The notes below the pieces were generated by a model. The model saw nothing but the letters and a program-made list of their open reading frames with translations, did not search any database and had not been told where the DNA came from. 64,000 bases of DNA from Aureicoccus marinus. Its GTDB lineage: Bacteria; Bacteroidota; Bacteroidia; Flavobacteriales; Flavobacteriaceae. Shown piece by piece: positions 24,823 to 33,072 of the stretch. The stretch covers positions 2,223,383 through 2,287,382 of the forward strand of contig NZ_MQVX01000001.1 of the NCBI RefSeq assembly GCF_002954325.1, written 5' to 3'. The position numbers were made by a program, and so were the translations under genes. How positions within the stretch are numbered: position 1 is the first letter of the stretch; every line of letters begins with the position of its first letter.

Positions 24823-26840
24823 TTTGAGGTTGTCTTTACCTCCTTTAGGGCTGATGCCGTAGAGCTGATGCTCCAGGCTCCCCCCTTATTCAATAGAGCC
24901 GATTTACGGTCATGAGAAACCACCATTTGGCTCAGTCCATCCGCATAATCGGAGGGCTTTTGCTTTTTCACATCGTACTTGTGCGCCTTCAAGCCTCTCT
25001 CATTCGGAATGGATTCCCATACAAAAACGAAGTGCTTGGGCGCCTTGGCTAGGCCCACATAGTTGCGCGCAGGCAGATCCAGAGGAATGGCCCGATCATA
25101 GATTCCTTTGGCGTCAATCACCACCGGTTTTAGCTTAGGAGCCTCTTCTTTTTTGGTGTCTTTGGATTTCTTCTTGTCCTTTTTCGCATTGGGTTTAGCT
25201 GCTGCTGATGCCGTCGCCTTTTCTTCGTCGCTTTCCGGAAGAACCGGGGCCTTTCCGTTGGCCTTCAAGACTAACGCATAAAGACTTCGACTGATCTGCG
25301 GATCGTAGGAACTCATGTCCAACCAGCCCGACTGTAAGCCGTAATCGGTACTGGCTAAGAAGTAGAGGTACTCCCCGTCTTCATCCCAGACCGGACTAAT
25401 GGCATCCGCCATTCCATCGGTGAGTTGGACGACCTTTTTACTGTCGACATTGTAAGCGAAGATGGCCTTGAAGTGACTTTTAAGTTGCTTAGCGTAGGCC
25501 ACCCACTTGCCATCGGGAGACCAGACCGGATTCATACTGCGATTAGGGTGGGCAAAACCGTCCGTATCGGCAATCCAGCTTTTTCCGGTCTCTACATTCG
25601 TAATCCAAACGTTGTAGTGGGTATCCGTATAGGCGATGTGCTTACCATCTGCGGACCAATCCGGGCGGAAATAGAAGGTCGGTTTTTCGAAAGAAATCCG
25701 CTTTTTGATCGCTCCTTTCTGGTCGGCAATAACCAACTGATACTCCCCGGAAGCGTCCGAAAACCAAGCCACTTGATCGCCCTTAGGAGACCAAAGTCCG
25801 GCGCGATCAGCTACTCCTGAGCTCTGAGTCATATTTCTCCAGCTGCCCTTCTCTTTGGGAACACTCATGATTTCACCTCGGTGCTCAAAAAGCGCTCGTT
25901 TTCCGGTTGGCGAAAGACTCGCATTCGATAGTTGCCAGGACTGAACGCGTTCCCATCGCGGGCGCGAAAAATTCATGTCGGCCGCCACATTAATGCTCAA
26001 CTGCTGGCTGCTCCCTGATCCGGGACTATAACGGTGCAAATAGCCTCCTTGTTCATAAACGAGACCATTGGCATCAGCATCAATGCTCATGACGTCGTAC
26101 TTCTTGTGAAAGGTGTGCTGCTTTTCGGTTCCCGTCTCCGGATTAAATGACCAGATATTAGCGGTATAATCTCTTTCAGAAATATAGTAGACCTCTCCTC
26201 CAAACCAGACAGGATCCAAATGTCTTTCGGCCGTGGGTTGAGGGGTGCGCTGCACCTTCATGGTCTTCAAGTTCACGATCCAAATCGGCATGGCCTGTCC
26301 TCCGCGATAATTGCGCCATCCTGGATCCCAAAAAGTAATGGGCACATAAGCCATGTACTTGCCGTCCGGAGACATTTCTCCAAAGGCCGCCCGTGGAAGC
26401 CCTGCAGATACAGGAAGTCCACCTTCGACCCCTACAGTGTAAAAGGCATTGGTTTGCGTTGGATGGGACTTTCGACCTGAACGAAACAAGACCTTGCCTT
26501 CCGGTGTCCAGCCTTGAACGATATCCGCACCAGGGTGCCAGGTCATTCGCTTGGGTTCTCCTCCTTCTGAAGGAATTACGTAAACGTCTGTATTTCCGTC
26601 GTACTGGGCAGAAAAGGCTATCCATTTTCCGTCAGCAGAAAAGTGCGGGTTCGATTCGTACCCCTCGTTACTTGTCAGGCGGTAAGAAGAGCCCCCGTTG
26701 GAAGAGGTCATCCACAGGTCGTTGGCGTAAACGAAAACAATTTTGTCTTGGTGAATGGTGGGTTGTCGCAATAAACGGGTCGACTGAGCCCAAGCCGCTG
26801 TGCTGAGACAGAGGGAGAGGAATAAGGAGAAGTATTTCAT
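24771..26840 (-). CDS. Tricorn-like S41 protease, N-terminal propeller part (frameshifted)
   Basis: 689 residues: signal peptide (LFLSLCLSTAAWAQS), then WD40/Tricorn-type propeller repeats (NPHFSADGKWIAFSAQYDG, PVWSPDGKWVAYAKQ and others), and a Lys/Ala-rich linker near residue 545 (KPNAKKDKKKSKDTKKEE). The last 40 or so residues are out-of-frame sequence (KTTSKWTCKSKWTRKQ) that is really DNA of the C1 domain. One missing G in the run at 24880-24885 (6 found, 7 needed) explains the break. Joined, 23563-26840 would encode about 1090 residues, matching the 1073-residue paralogue. Either a pseudogene or a sequencing error. Follows the Feo genes by 30 bases. Confidence 0.8.
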   Translation of the reverse strand: MKYFSLFLSLCLSTAAWAQSTRLLRQPTIHQDKIVFVYANDLWMTSSNGGSSYRLTSNEGYESNPHFSADGKWIAFSAQYDGNTDVYVIPSEGGEPKRMTWHPGADIVQGWTPEGKVLFRSGRKSHPTQTNAFYTVGVEGGLPVSAGLPRAAFGEMSPDGKYMAYVPITFWDPGWRNYRGGQAMPIWIVNLKTMKVQRTPQPTAERHLDPVWFGGEVYYISERDYTANIWSFNPETGTEKQHTFHKKYDVMSIDADANGLVYEQGGYLHRYSPGSGSSQQLSINVAADMNFSRPRWERVQSWQLSNASLSPTGKRALFEHRGEIMSVPKEKGSWRNMTQSSGVADRAGLWSPKGDQVAWFSDASGEYQLVIADQKGAIKKRISFEKPTFYFRPDWSADGKHIAYTDTHYNVWITNVETGKSWIADTDGFAHPNRSMNPVWSPDGKWVAYAKQLKSHFKAIFAYNVDSKKVVQLTDGMADAISPVWDEDGEYLYFLASTDYGLQSGWLDMSSYDPQISRSLYALVLKANGKAPVLPESDEEKATASAAAKPNAKKDKKKSKDTKKEEAPKLKPVVIDAKGIYDRAIPLDLPARNYVGLAKAPKHFVFVWESIPNERGLKAHKYDVKKQKPSDYADGLSQMVVSHDRKSALLNKGGAWSISSTASALKEVKTTSKWTCKSKWTRKQSTLKS

Positions 26841-26870
26841 CGGGTTTCGTGTTGGCCCGCAGCAATTGAA

Positions 26871-27020
26871 TCAGGAACAACCACAAGAATCATCACCGCA
26901 ATTGCGCTTGGTCTTTTTGACGCCGCTGAAGCTGGCCTGTGGCCAAAACCAAACACGGATCAAATAAGCGAGTGCGATGAATAAAGAGAGGTAGACTAAA
27001 ATCGTTTGAACAAACTCCAT
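26871..27020 (-). CDS. FeoB-associated Cys-rich membrane protein
   Basis: 49 residues from ATG 27020: one membrane helix (FVQTILVYLSLFIALAYLI) and a basic tail ending NCGDDSCGCS, with three cysteines. Proteins of this shape regularly follow feoB and are thought to help iron transport. The start 14 bases after feoB is chosen; an upstream start would run into feoB in another frame. Part of the feoA-feoB unit. Confidence 0.85.
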   Translation of the reverse strand: MEFVQTILVYLSLFIALAYLIRVWFWPQASFSGVKKTKRNCGDDSCGCS

Positions 27021-27034
27021 AGAAAGGTTAGTTT

Positions 27035-29272
27035 CTACTGCAATAGCTGATAGGCGATTAAAGCAGTAAGATACGCAATTACACTCATAAAACCGAGCTG
27101 CAACATCGGCCATTTCCAGCCGTTGGTCTCGCGTTTGACAATGGCAAGGGTACTCATACACTGCATGGCAAAAGCGTAAAAAAGCAAGAGTGAAACCCCC
27201 GAAGCCAAATTAAATAAGGGTTCTCCTTTTTTATTGAGTTCGGCCCCCATCCGTTGTTTGATGGTTTCTTCTTCCTCACTGCCCACACTGTAGATCGTGG
27301 CCAAGGTTCCCACAAAGACTTCACGAGCAGCAAAGGAGGTGATCACGGCTATCCCGATCTTCCAGTCGTAACCCAAGGGTTGTACCACGGGTTCTATGGC
27401 CTTCCCAGCCCAGCCAATAAATGAGTGTTCCAGGCGGTAACTTGCAATTTCTTGTAAGCGAGCATTGTCCGCTAATAACTGTCTAAATTGAGTGATAGAA
27501 TCCAAATCAGCAGCAGCCAATTGTCCACTTTGGAACTGCTTCAAATCCAAATGGCGCTGGGCCGCATACCGGTTCATGTTTTCCTGGATGTAATTCCGAG
27601 AATAAGGTGTTAAGCCCTCTTGTTCGATACGGGTATCCACCAGGCTCTCCGCATTTTTGAATTCCTCCGAAATACCGTTGGATCCCAAGAACCAGAGGAC
27701 AACCGAAATGGCCAGAATGATTTTTCCGGCACCAAACACAAAACTCTTGGTCTTCTCGAGTACCGTGTAAAAGACGTTGCTCCAAAGCGGTTTGCGGTAG
27801 CGAGGCATCTCAATAACAAAGAGGCTTTTGCTTCTGATTTTCAATAGCTTATGCAAAATCCAAGCAGCGGTCAACGCTCCGCCAAAGCCGAGTAAGTAGA
27901 GCCCCATGAGGGTTAACCCCTGATAACTCAATCCAAAAAATCGGCCTTCCGGAATAACCAATGCCGTTATTATCAAGTAGACGGGTAAGCGGGCAGAACA
28001 AGTGGTAAAGGGAACCACCAAAATCGTAATGAGGCGTTCTTTCCAGCTCTCAATGGTCCGGGTGGCCATCACGGCCGGGATAGCGCAAGCGGTTCCTGAA
28101 ATCAAGGGCACCACACTCTTTCCGCTCAAACCAAAGGGACGCATCAATTTATCCATCAAAAAGACCACCCGGCTCATATAGCCGGTTTCTTCTAGCACAG
28201 CGATAAAGAAGAAAAGAAAAGCAATTTGCGGGATGAAGATCACCACGCCTCCAATGCCTGCGATGATACCTTCTGCCAATAAATCGGTAAAAACCCCGGC
28301 AGGTAAAAGTTCTTTAGTACCGTCCGCCAATTGCGCAAAAAGGGCATCGATAGCATCCATGGGTACACTGCTCCAATCAAAGATGGTCTGAAAGATGAGC
28401 AGGAGAATGGCAAAGAAGATCACATAACCCCCGATTCGGTGGGTTAGAATTCGGTCTAATCGGGCTTGAAAGGTGGTGGCTTCCTGCCGATTTACGGTAT
28501 ACCCCTCCGATAGAGCGCCGTTGATAAACTGGTATCGGAGCGCGGTTTCTTTATGCTGCAGTTGCTTCAAACGCTGCTTGGAGAGGGTCTTAAAAGACTC
28601 CAGCTCTTCCCCAAGAGGTTGTTTGTCCAAAGGAGTGAAGTTCACATCCTGGGTGATGACCAACCACAGCTTGTACAGGTCCTCTTTCGGGAAGGTCGTC
28701 TTTAATCGCTCAAAGTAAGGCGGGTCAATACGGGAAGCGTCCAGTACCGGCTCAAGACTGAGCGAGGCATAATTACTGATCGCTTGCTTTAGTTCATCTA
28801 CGCCCTCCTTCTTCCGCGTACTCACCAAAACAATTTTGGTTTGCAAGGAAGTCTCCAGGGCTGGGATATCAATATGAATGCCCTCCTTTTCCATGCGATC
28901 CGACATATTGATCACCAAAAGGGTCGGAATCTTCAGGTCTTTGATCTGGGTGTAGAGAAGCAGGTTGCGCTTCAGGTTTTCGACCTCCGCAATGACCAGG
29001 ACCACATCCGGAAAGTCAACGTTCTTTCGGTTCAACAGGATTTCTACCGCCACACTCTCGTCCAGAGAAGTCGTGTTCAAACTGTAGGTGCCGGGTAAAT
29101 CAATGATTTTGGCCTTTTGACCTCCTGACAATGTACTGCTACCCGTTTTCTTTTCGACGGTGATACCAGGATAGTTCCCTACTTTTTGATTGAGTCCGGT
29201 GAGCTGGTTAAAAACCGAGGTCTTCCCCGTATTGGGGTTCCCGATCAGGGCTACTTTAATCGGGTCACTCAT
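27035..29272 (-). CDS. feoB: ferrous iron transport protein B
   Basis: Inner-membrane Fe(II) importer, 745 residues. The N-terminal G domain has G1 GNPNTGKT at 11-18, switch I NYPGITVE, G3 DLPGTYSL and G4 NMSD. A helical spacer follows, then two Gate motifs in the membrane domain, including CAIPAVMATRTI and CSARLPVYL with the conserved cysteines. The C terminus carries the last helices. It is preceded by feoA with a 3-base gap and followed by a Cys-rich partner. The region upstream of feoA carries a palindrome that may bind an iron regulator. Confidence 0.95.
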   Translation of the reverse strand: MSDPIKVALIGNPNTGKTSVFNQLTGLNQKVGNYPGITVEKKTGSSTLSGGQKAKIIDLPGTYSLNTTSLDESVAVEILLNRKNVDFPDVVLVIAEVENLKRNLLLYTQIKDLKIPTLLVINMSDRMEKEGIHIDIPALETSLQTKIVLVSTRKKEGVDELKQAISNYASLSLEPVLDASRIDPPYFERLKTTFPKEDLYKLWLVITQDVNFTPLDKQPLGEELESFKTLSKQRLKQLQHKETALRYQFINGALSEGYTVNRQEATTFQARLDRILTHRIGGYVIFFAILLLIFQTIFDWSSVPMDAIDALFAQLADGTKELLPAGVFTDLLAEGIIAGIGGVVIFIPQIAFLFFFIAVLEETGYMSRVVFLMDKLMRPFGLSGKSVVPLISGTACAIPAVMATRTIESWKERLITILVVPFTTCSARLPVYLIITALVIPEGRFFGLSYQGLTLMGLYLLGFGGALTAAWILHKLLKIRSKSLFVIEMPRYRKPLWSNVFYTVLEKTKSFVFGAGKIILAISVVLWFLGSNGISEEFKNAESLVDTRIEQEGLTPYSRNYIQENMNRYAAQRHLDLKQFQSGQLAAADLDSITQFRQLLADNARLQEIASYRLEHSFIGWAGKAIEPVVQPLGYDWKIGIAVITSFAAREVFVGTLATIYSVGSEEEETIKQRMGAELNKKGEPLFNLASGVSLLLFYAFAMQCMSTLAIVKRETNGWKWPMLQLGFMSVIAYLTALIAYQLLQ

Positions 29273-29275
29273 GCT

Positions 29276-29512
29276 TTAGGCCTGTGGATTTTGTTCTAAT
29301 TCAATCTCTGCCGCAGTCACACGACGGATGGCCATATGGGTGCCATCAACCGTAATGTAAAGAGGATCGTTCAGGGGAGCGATCTGGACCAATTCAACGG
29401 CACTACCCGGCAAACAGCCCATTTCCATTAGCTTGACCGGAAGCTCTTCACCAATAAATGCCTTGATGATGCCGCTTTCTCCTTGCTTCAACTGAGCGAT
29501 TGTTTTAGCCAA
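29276..29512 (-). CDS. feoA: ferrous iron transport protein A
   Basis: A small SH3-like cytosolic protein of 78 residues that supports FeoB. AKTIAQLKQGESGIIKAFIG, then LPVKLMEMGCLPGSAVELVQ (the L-x-x-M-G-x-x-P-G motif) and DPLYITVDGTHMAIRRVTA are the FeoA signature. First gene of the feoA-feoB-small protein unit. Confidence 0.93.
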   Translation of the reverse strand: MAKTIAQLKQGESGIIKAFIGEELPVKLMEMGCLPGSAVELVQIAPLNDPLYITVDGTHMAIRRVTAAEIELEQNPQA

Positions 29513-29523
29513 TGTTTATTTAG

Positions 29524-29548
29524 ATTGAATTCAATTTGTGCAAAAATA
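29524..29548 (-). promoter_or_regulatory. -7 element and 12-bp palindrome ahead of feoA
   Basis: On the minus strand TATTTTTG (29548-29541) matches the -7 consensus, 28 bases ahead of the feoA ATG. Between it and the gene lies ATTGAATTCAAT (29524-29535), a perfect palindrome within TTTAGATTGAATTCAATTTG. The position downstream of the promoter fits repression by an iron sensor of the Fur or DtxR type; this is inferred. No exact -33 TTG is present. Confidence 0.45.
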
Positions 29549-29563
29549 CGGAAAATAGCGCCG

Positions 29564-30247
29564 CTAGTCCATGTAGGTCGCCTTCAAGGTTTCCAGGTCC
29601 TTCAAGAGCTTTTCGATCTCTTCCGAATTGGTTCCATCGTAAAAGCCACGAATGCGTTTTTCTTTGTCCACCAAAATAAAATTCTCGGTGTGGATCATAT
29701 CATAGGGGCCGCCATCTCCATCGGTTTTGACCGCTAAGTAGGATTTGCGTGCCAATCGGTAAATCTGCTTTTTATCTCCTGTGACCAGATTCCATTTGGC
29801 ATCGTTCACCCCTTTATCCAGCGCATATTTTTTAAGTTGAGCGACCGAATCAATTTGAGGAGTTACACTGTGCGAAAGCAACATCACCTCGGGATCATCC
29901 ATGATGACGTCCTGTATCTCGGCCATATTCTTGGTCATCAGCGGACAGATAGAGGGACAGGTGGTGAAAAAGAAATCCGCGATGTAGATCTTACCCTCGT
30001 AATCGGCTTGGGTAATAGTTTTGCCATTTTGATTTAGTAAGGCAAACTCCCCGATTTTGTGATAGCGCTTGGTATAGTGTAAAGTACTGTCCACCAACTC
30101 CGGATTGACCATATTGGGTTGGTAAATGGGCAAAAAGGGTTTCGGCTTGATGGCTTGGTACATCAGGATGAGGATGACCCCCGATAACAGTGCGAAAAAA
30201 ATCGCAAACTTTTTGTAGCGCGAAAAAAGGACAGCATAGAGATACAA
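29564..30247 (-). CDS. SCO1/SenC family protein
   Basis: Membrane-anchored thioredoxin-like copper chaperone for cytochrome oxidase assembly. It has an N-terminal membrane helix (FAIFFALLSGVILILMY), then DFFFTTCPSICPLMT with the copper Cys pair at 97 and 101 of this reading, and the conserved His in MIHTENFILVD. The start is doubtful: TTG 30247 overlaps the predicted -7 element. An ATG at 30237 would give MLSFFSRYKKFAIFF, a more typical opening, if the A run at 30223-30228 had seven bases instead of six. A single-base error is plausible. It stands 51 bases upstream of feoA. Confidence 0.85.
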   Translation of the reverse strand: MYLYAVLFSRYKKFAIFFALLSGVILILMYQAIKPKPFLPIYQPNMVNPELVDSTLHYTKRYHKIGEFALLNQNGKTITQADYEGKIYIADFFFTTCPSICPLMTKNMAEIQDVIMDDPEVMLLSHSVTPQIDSVAQLKKYALDKGVNDAKWNLVTGDKKQIYRLARKSYLAVKTDGDGGPYDMIHTENFILVDKEKRIRGFYDGTNSEEIEKLLKDLETLKATYMD

Positions 30248-30275
30248 AATTAGCTACCATCCCGTTAAACATCAA
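30245..30275 (-). promoter_or_regulatory. promoter of the SCO1 gene
   Basis: On the minus strand: TTG (30275-30273), 20 bases, TAATTTTG (30252-30245), an exact consensus match. Transcription would start at about 30238-30241, just before the ATG at 30237, giving a nearly leaderless message and arguing against the TTG start at 30247. Confidence 0.6.
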
Positions 30276-30399
30276 ATCAGCCTGGTATTGGGGATGCTAA
30301 AAATTTCACAATTCCATTTTTGAGAGCGCTCTGGTTTTCAGGTGCCATTTAGAACAACTATTTTTACTGCTTACTAATTACTCATTCATCTACAATATT

Positions 30400-30699
30400 G
30401 TGATTCAGGTATTACAATTCCTTATAAGTCTTTCTATCCTTATCGTTCTTCACGAGTTGGGACACTTTATTCCTGCCAAGCTCTTCAAGACGCGGGTCGA
30501 AAAATTCTTCTTGTTTTTTGATATCAAATACGCCCTCTTCAAAAAGAAGATCGGTGATACCGTCTATGGTATCGGTTGGTTACCCCTAGGAGGGTATGTC
30601 AAAATCTCGGGAATGATTGACGAGAGTATGGATACCGAGCAAATGGCACAGGAACCTCAGCCTGGGAGTTCCGCTCAAAACCGGCTTGGCAACGTCTAA
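30400..30699 (+). CDS. rseP: RseP site-2 metalloprotease, N-terminal part (frameshifted)
   Basis: Intramembrane zinc protease that cleaves anti-sigma factors. This part has the HELGH zinc site at residues 18-22 within the first membrane helix and GWLPLGGYVKISGM. It is in frame to AQEPQP (about 30663). From there the frame gives SSAQNRLGNV and a stop, while the next frame gives WEFRSKPAWQRLIIMLGG, exactly the expected continuation. One base, most simply a T at 30663-30664, is missing. The start is GTG 30400. The whole gene 30400-31742 would encode about 447 residues, normal for the family. Confidence 0.88.
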   Translation: MIQVLQFLISLSILIVLHELGHFIPAKLFKTRVEKFFLFFDIKYALFKKKIGDTVYGIGWLPLGGYVKISGMIDESMDTEQMAQEPQPGSSAQNRLGNV

Positions 30700-30704
30700 T
30701 CATC

Positions 30705-31742
30705 ATGCTGGGAGGGGTGATTGTCAATTTTGTACTGGCGATTATCATTTTCATCTGCATGGCCTGGGCCTACGGAAAGGAATACGTTCCTATGGACAGC
30801 CTCAAAGACGGGGTATGGGTCGTTGAAGAAAAAATCGGTAACAAAGCCGGTATTCAAACCGGAGATAAGATTATTGCAGTTGATGGGGATCCCATCAAAG
30901 AGTTTCGATCTGTTTTTATCGAACTGGTGAATGGTTACAACATCACCATTGAGCGCAATGGGCAAGTCATTGAAAAAGAACTTCCTGAGGATTTTATTGC
31001 GACCTTGATCGAAGATGAAGACAAGGTGCAGTTCTTACAGAAGAGAATGCCCTTTGTCATCGGAAAAATCCCAGATGAATCTCAAAACAAGGATTCCGGT
31101 TTAAAAGTAGCGGATCGCGTAACCCGTATCGGGAACGACGAACTGACCTACTACGATGAAGCCCAAGCAATCCTTAAAAAATACAAGGGTCAAAAAATTG
31201 ATCTTCAAGTGGTTCGCGACGGTAACAACCGCATGACTATTCCTGTTCAAATCAGCGATACGGCCACTATTGGTGTTCGCCCTGGTGCGGTTAGCTTAGA
31301 TGATATGGAAGATCTTGGCTTGCTCAAAATCGAAACCATTGAGTACAATTTCTTCCAGGCTTTCCCTGCGGGAATTGATCAGGGAATCAGTGTATTAGGA
31401 AGCTATGTCAAACAGCTGGGTAAAATCTTCAACGTCAATACAGGAGCCTATAAAGGGGTTGGTGGTTTTGCCTCCATCGCCAAGATGTATCCAGATTCCT
31501 GGGATTGGGCGGCCTTCTGGTCGACTACCGCCTTTATTTCGATGATTCTGGCTTTTATGAACATTCTGCCTATTCCCGCATTGGATGGAGGGCACGTAAT
31601 CTTCTTGCTCTACGAAATGGTTTCTGGCCGCAAGCCTGCCGACAAGTTTTTGGAGTACGCCCAGATGGTTGGATTCTTCTTGCTGTTGGGCCTCTTGCTC
31701 TTCGCAAACGGAAACGACCTCTTTAAATGGATATTTGACTAA
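30705..31742 (+). CDS. rseP: RseP site-2 metalloprotease, C-terminal part (frameshifted)
   Basis: 345 residues from an internal ATG, continuing the family after the frameshift: second membrane helix (MLGGVIVNFVLAIIIFICM), PDZ domains (IGNKAGIQTGDKIIAVDG and SGLKVADRVTRIGND), then the third and fourth helices with NILPIPALDGGHVIFL, which holds the Asp zinc ligand. No initiation signal is evident for this ATG, so it is a piece of one gene and not an independent protein. An indispensable-looking gene broken by one base suggests a consensus error more than decay. A tRNA gene follows. Confidence 0.88.
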   Translation: MLGGVIVNFVLAIIIFICMAWAYGKEYVPMDSLKDGVWVVEEKIGNKAGIQTGDKIIAVDGDPIKEFRSVFIELVNGYNITIERNGQVIEKELPEDFIATLIEDEDKVQFLQKRMPFVIGKIPDESQNKDSGLKVADRVTRIGNDELTYYDEAQAILKKYKGQKIDLQVVRDGNNRMTIPVQISDTATIGVRPGAVSLDDMEDLGLLKIETIEYNFFQAFPAGIDQGISVLGSYVKQLGKIFNVNTGAYKGVGGFASIAKMYPDSWDWAAFWSTTAFISMILAFMNILPIPALDGGHVIFLLYEMVSGRKPADKFLEYAQMVGFFLLLGLLLFANGNDLFKWIFD

Positions 31743-31761
31743 AAAGCAGGCTCTTTTTTCT

Positions 31762-31791
31762 TTGGAGCAAAATCAAGAAATATTATATTTG
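31762..31791 (+). promoter_or_regulatory. promoter of tRNA-Asn
   Basis: TTG at 31762-31764, 19 bases, TATATTTG at 31784-31791, followed by GCACC: a textbook flavobacterial promoter. Transcription would begin about 55 bases before the mature tRNA, leaving a 5' leader for RNase P. Confidence 0.75.
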
Positions 31792-31854
31792 CACCCGCTG
31801 TACCAGAAAGGCTACAATTACAAGTCTTCCATCACAGCAGAATTAATGACATAT

Positions 31855-31928
31855 TCCTCCTTAGCTCAGTTGGTTAGAGCATCTGACTGTTAATCAGAGG
31901 GTCCTTGGTTCGAGTCCAAGAGGGGGAG
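31855..31928 (+). tRNA. tRNA-Asn (anticodon GTT)
   Basis: 74 bases fold into a cloverleaf. The acceptor stem TCCTCCT pairs with AGGGGGA (one T-G pair), the D arm is GCTCAGTTGGTTAGAGC, the anticodon stem TCTGA/TCAGA encloses CTGTTAA with anticodon GTT at 31889-31891, and the T arm carries GGTTCGAGTCC. The discriminator is G. CCA is not encoded (CAA follows), as is often so in this phylum. Confidence 0.95.
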
Positions 31929-31934
31929 CAACAT

Positions 31935-31970
31935 AAGCGGTTATACTGTAATAGTAAAGCCGCTTTTTTT
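31935..31970 (+). terminator. intrinsic terminator after tRNA-Asn
   Basis: AAGCGG (31935-31940) pairs with CCGCTT (31960-31965), and a long T run continues from there. It lies seven bases after the tRNA and before the cupin gene. Confidence 0.75.
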
Positions 31971-31998
31971 TGTCTTAAATTCAATCAAAATCCAGATC

Positions 31999-32472
31999 AT
32001 GCACTATTTGAATATTTTCATTTTCCTCTTTTTACCTTTCTGTATCTATGGACAGACTGCTGATTATTCAATTTCTTCTTATTTGGATGAAGGCGCAAAA
32101 GCTCCTAATACGCATTACTTAGGCGAAGCCTGGTTAAAACGCTTACTCACCGCTGAAGACGGATTAGATTACAATATCACCAAAGCCACCTTCAAAGCCA
32201 ATTCCACCTTGGACTGGCACAAACACACCTCACCACAGGTTCTGATTGTCGTAGAGGGAGAAGGTTATTACCAGGAAAGAGGCAAAGAACCGGTTAGGAT
32301 GAAAGAAGGCGATATCATTAAGTGTGATAAAGAAACCGAACACTGGCATTCTTCTTCTAAGGAAAGTGATGTAACCTATTTAGCGATATACGGAGGTACA
32401 ACACCGACTACCTGGACGGAAGTTCTCAGTCAGGAGGATTATGATCAGGTAGCGGAGAAGTTGAAAGAGTGA
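31999..32472 (+). CDS. secreted cupin-domain protein
   Basis: 157 residues: signal peptide (IFIFLFLPFCIYGQ), then a single cupin fold. Cupin motif 1 is visible as LDWHKHTSPQVLIVVEGEGYYQ, with two His ligands and the G-x-G turn. Motif 2 is EGDIIKCDKETEHWHSS, giving the later His. It is probably a metal-binding periplasmic protein, like the cupin/carboxymuconolactone-associated proteins of Bacteroidota; substrate unknown. It follows the tRNA terminator and has no operon partner on the plus strand. Confidence 0.82.
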   Translation: MHYLNIFIFLFLPFCIYGQTADYSISSYLDEGAKAPNTHYLGEAWLKRLLTAEDGLDYNITKATFKANSTLDWHKHTSPQVLIVVEGEGYYQERGKEPVRMKEGDIIKCDKETEHWHSSSKESDVTYLAIYGGTTPTTWTEVLSQEDYDQVAEKLKE

Positions 32473-32496
32473 AGTCAATCACATAGAGTTGACAAT

Positions 32497-33057
32497 CTAG
32501 GTATTTCGAATAAAAGCAATTTTCTCTTCCACCTCTTTTACTCGATCACTCCAATAAACCTGTGCTTGAAGTGCATCGTATTGAGGGGCTTTTCGTGTTC
32601 CGCCTTTTAGTTTCTTCGGAATACTGTAGAGAAAGCCAAAATTTTTATGCCGGTCTTTGGCTACCTCACTTTCGCCAATAGGATCTTTTCCTCTTCTGGC
32701 CCAGAACCGTTGATTTTCGAGGTAGTTCTGCTTGATTTCCTGAAAGTGCGCGATTAATTCTGCATTATCTCTAGGGACATACCCAGGTCCAGTGCATCCA
32801 CAAGAATGAAACGCAATCCCTACTTGATAAAGGTTTTTGAGGTGTTTCCATGCTTGTAAATCGGACTTCTTAGGAGCCTTAAAGTCCATTCCCATATCAG
32901 CCATTAGTTCACTGCATTCCGGACACTTAGCGGGAACTTTTTCTAATGAATCTGCCTGCGATCGATTAATATCGCGGAGGAGCCTTCGCTTAAATGACTT
33001 CCTGCACTCAAAACAAGCGAAGTGGGGTTTATAGGAGGTCATTGCATATCGACACAT
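32497..33057 (-). CDS. conserved hypothetical protein with zinc-ribbon cysteines
   Basis: 186 residues, no signal peptide. Two Cys pairs, C15/C18 in FACFECRKSF and C45/C48 in AKCPECSELM, form a likely zinc ribbon, and FHSCGCTGPGYVP adds a third Cys cluster near residue 85. The rest is helical and charged (LIAHFQEIKQNYLENQRFWARRG). I recall similar proteins of this length in Flavobacteriia without a known role. Nucleic acid or protein binding is possible from the ribbon. It lies 15 bases downstream of the nitroreductase gene. Confidence 0.75.
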   Translation of the reverse strand: MCRYAMTSYKPHFACFECRKSFKRRLLRDINRSQADSLEKVPAKCPECSELMADMGMDFKAPKKSDLQAWKHLKNLYQVGIAFHSCGCTGPGYVPRDNAELIAHFQEIKQNYLENQRFWARRGKDPIGESEVAKDRHKNFGFLYSIPKKLKGGTRKAPQYDALQAQVYWSDRVKEVEEKIAFIRNT

Positions 33058-33072
33058 TAAAACAAACTTGAT

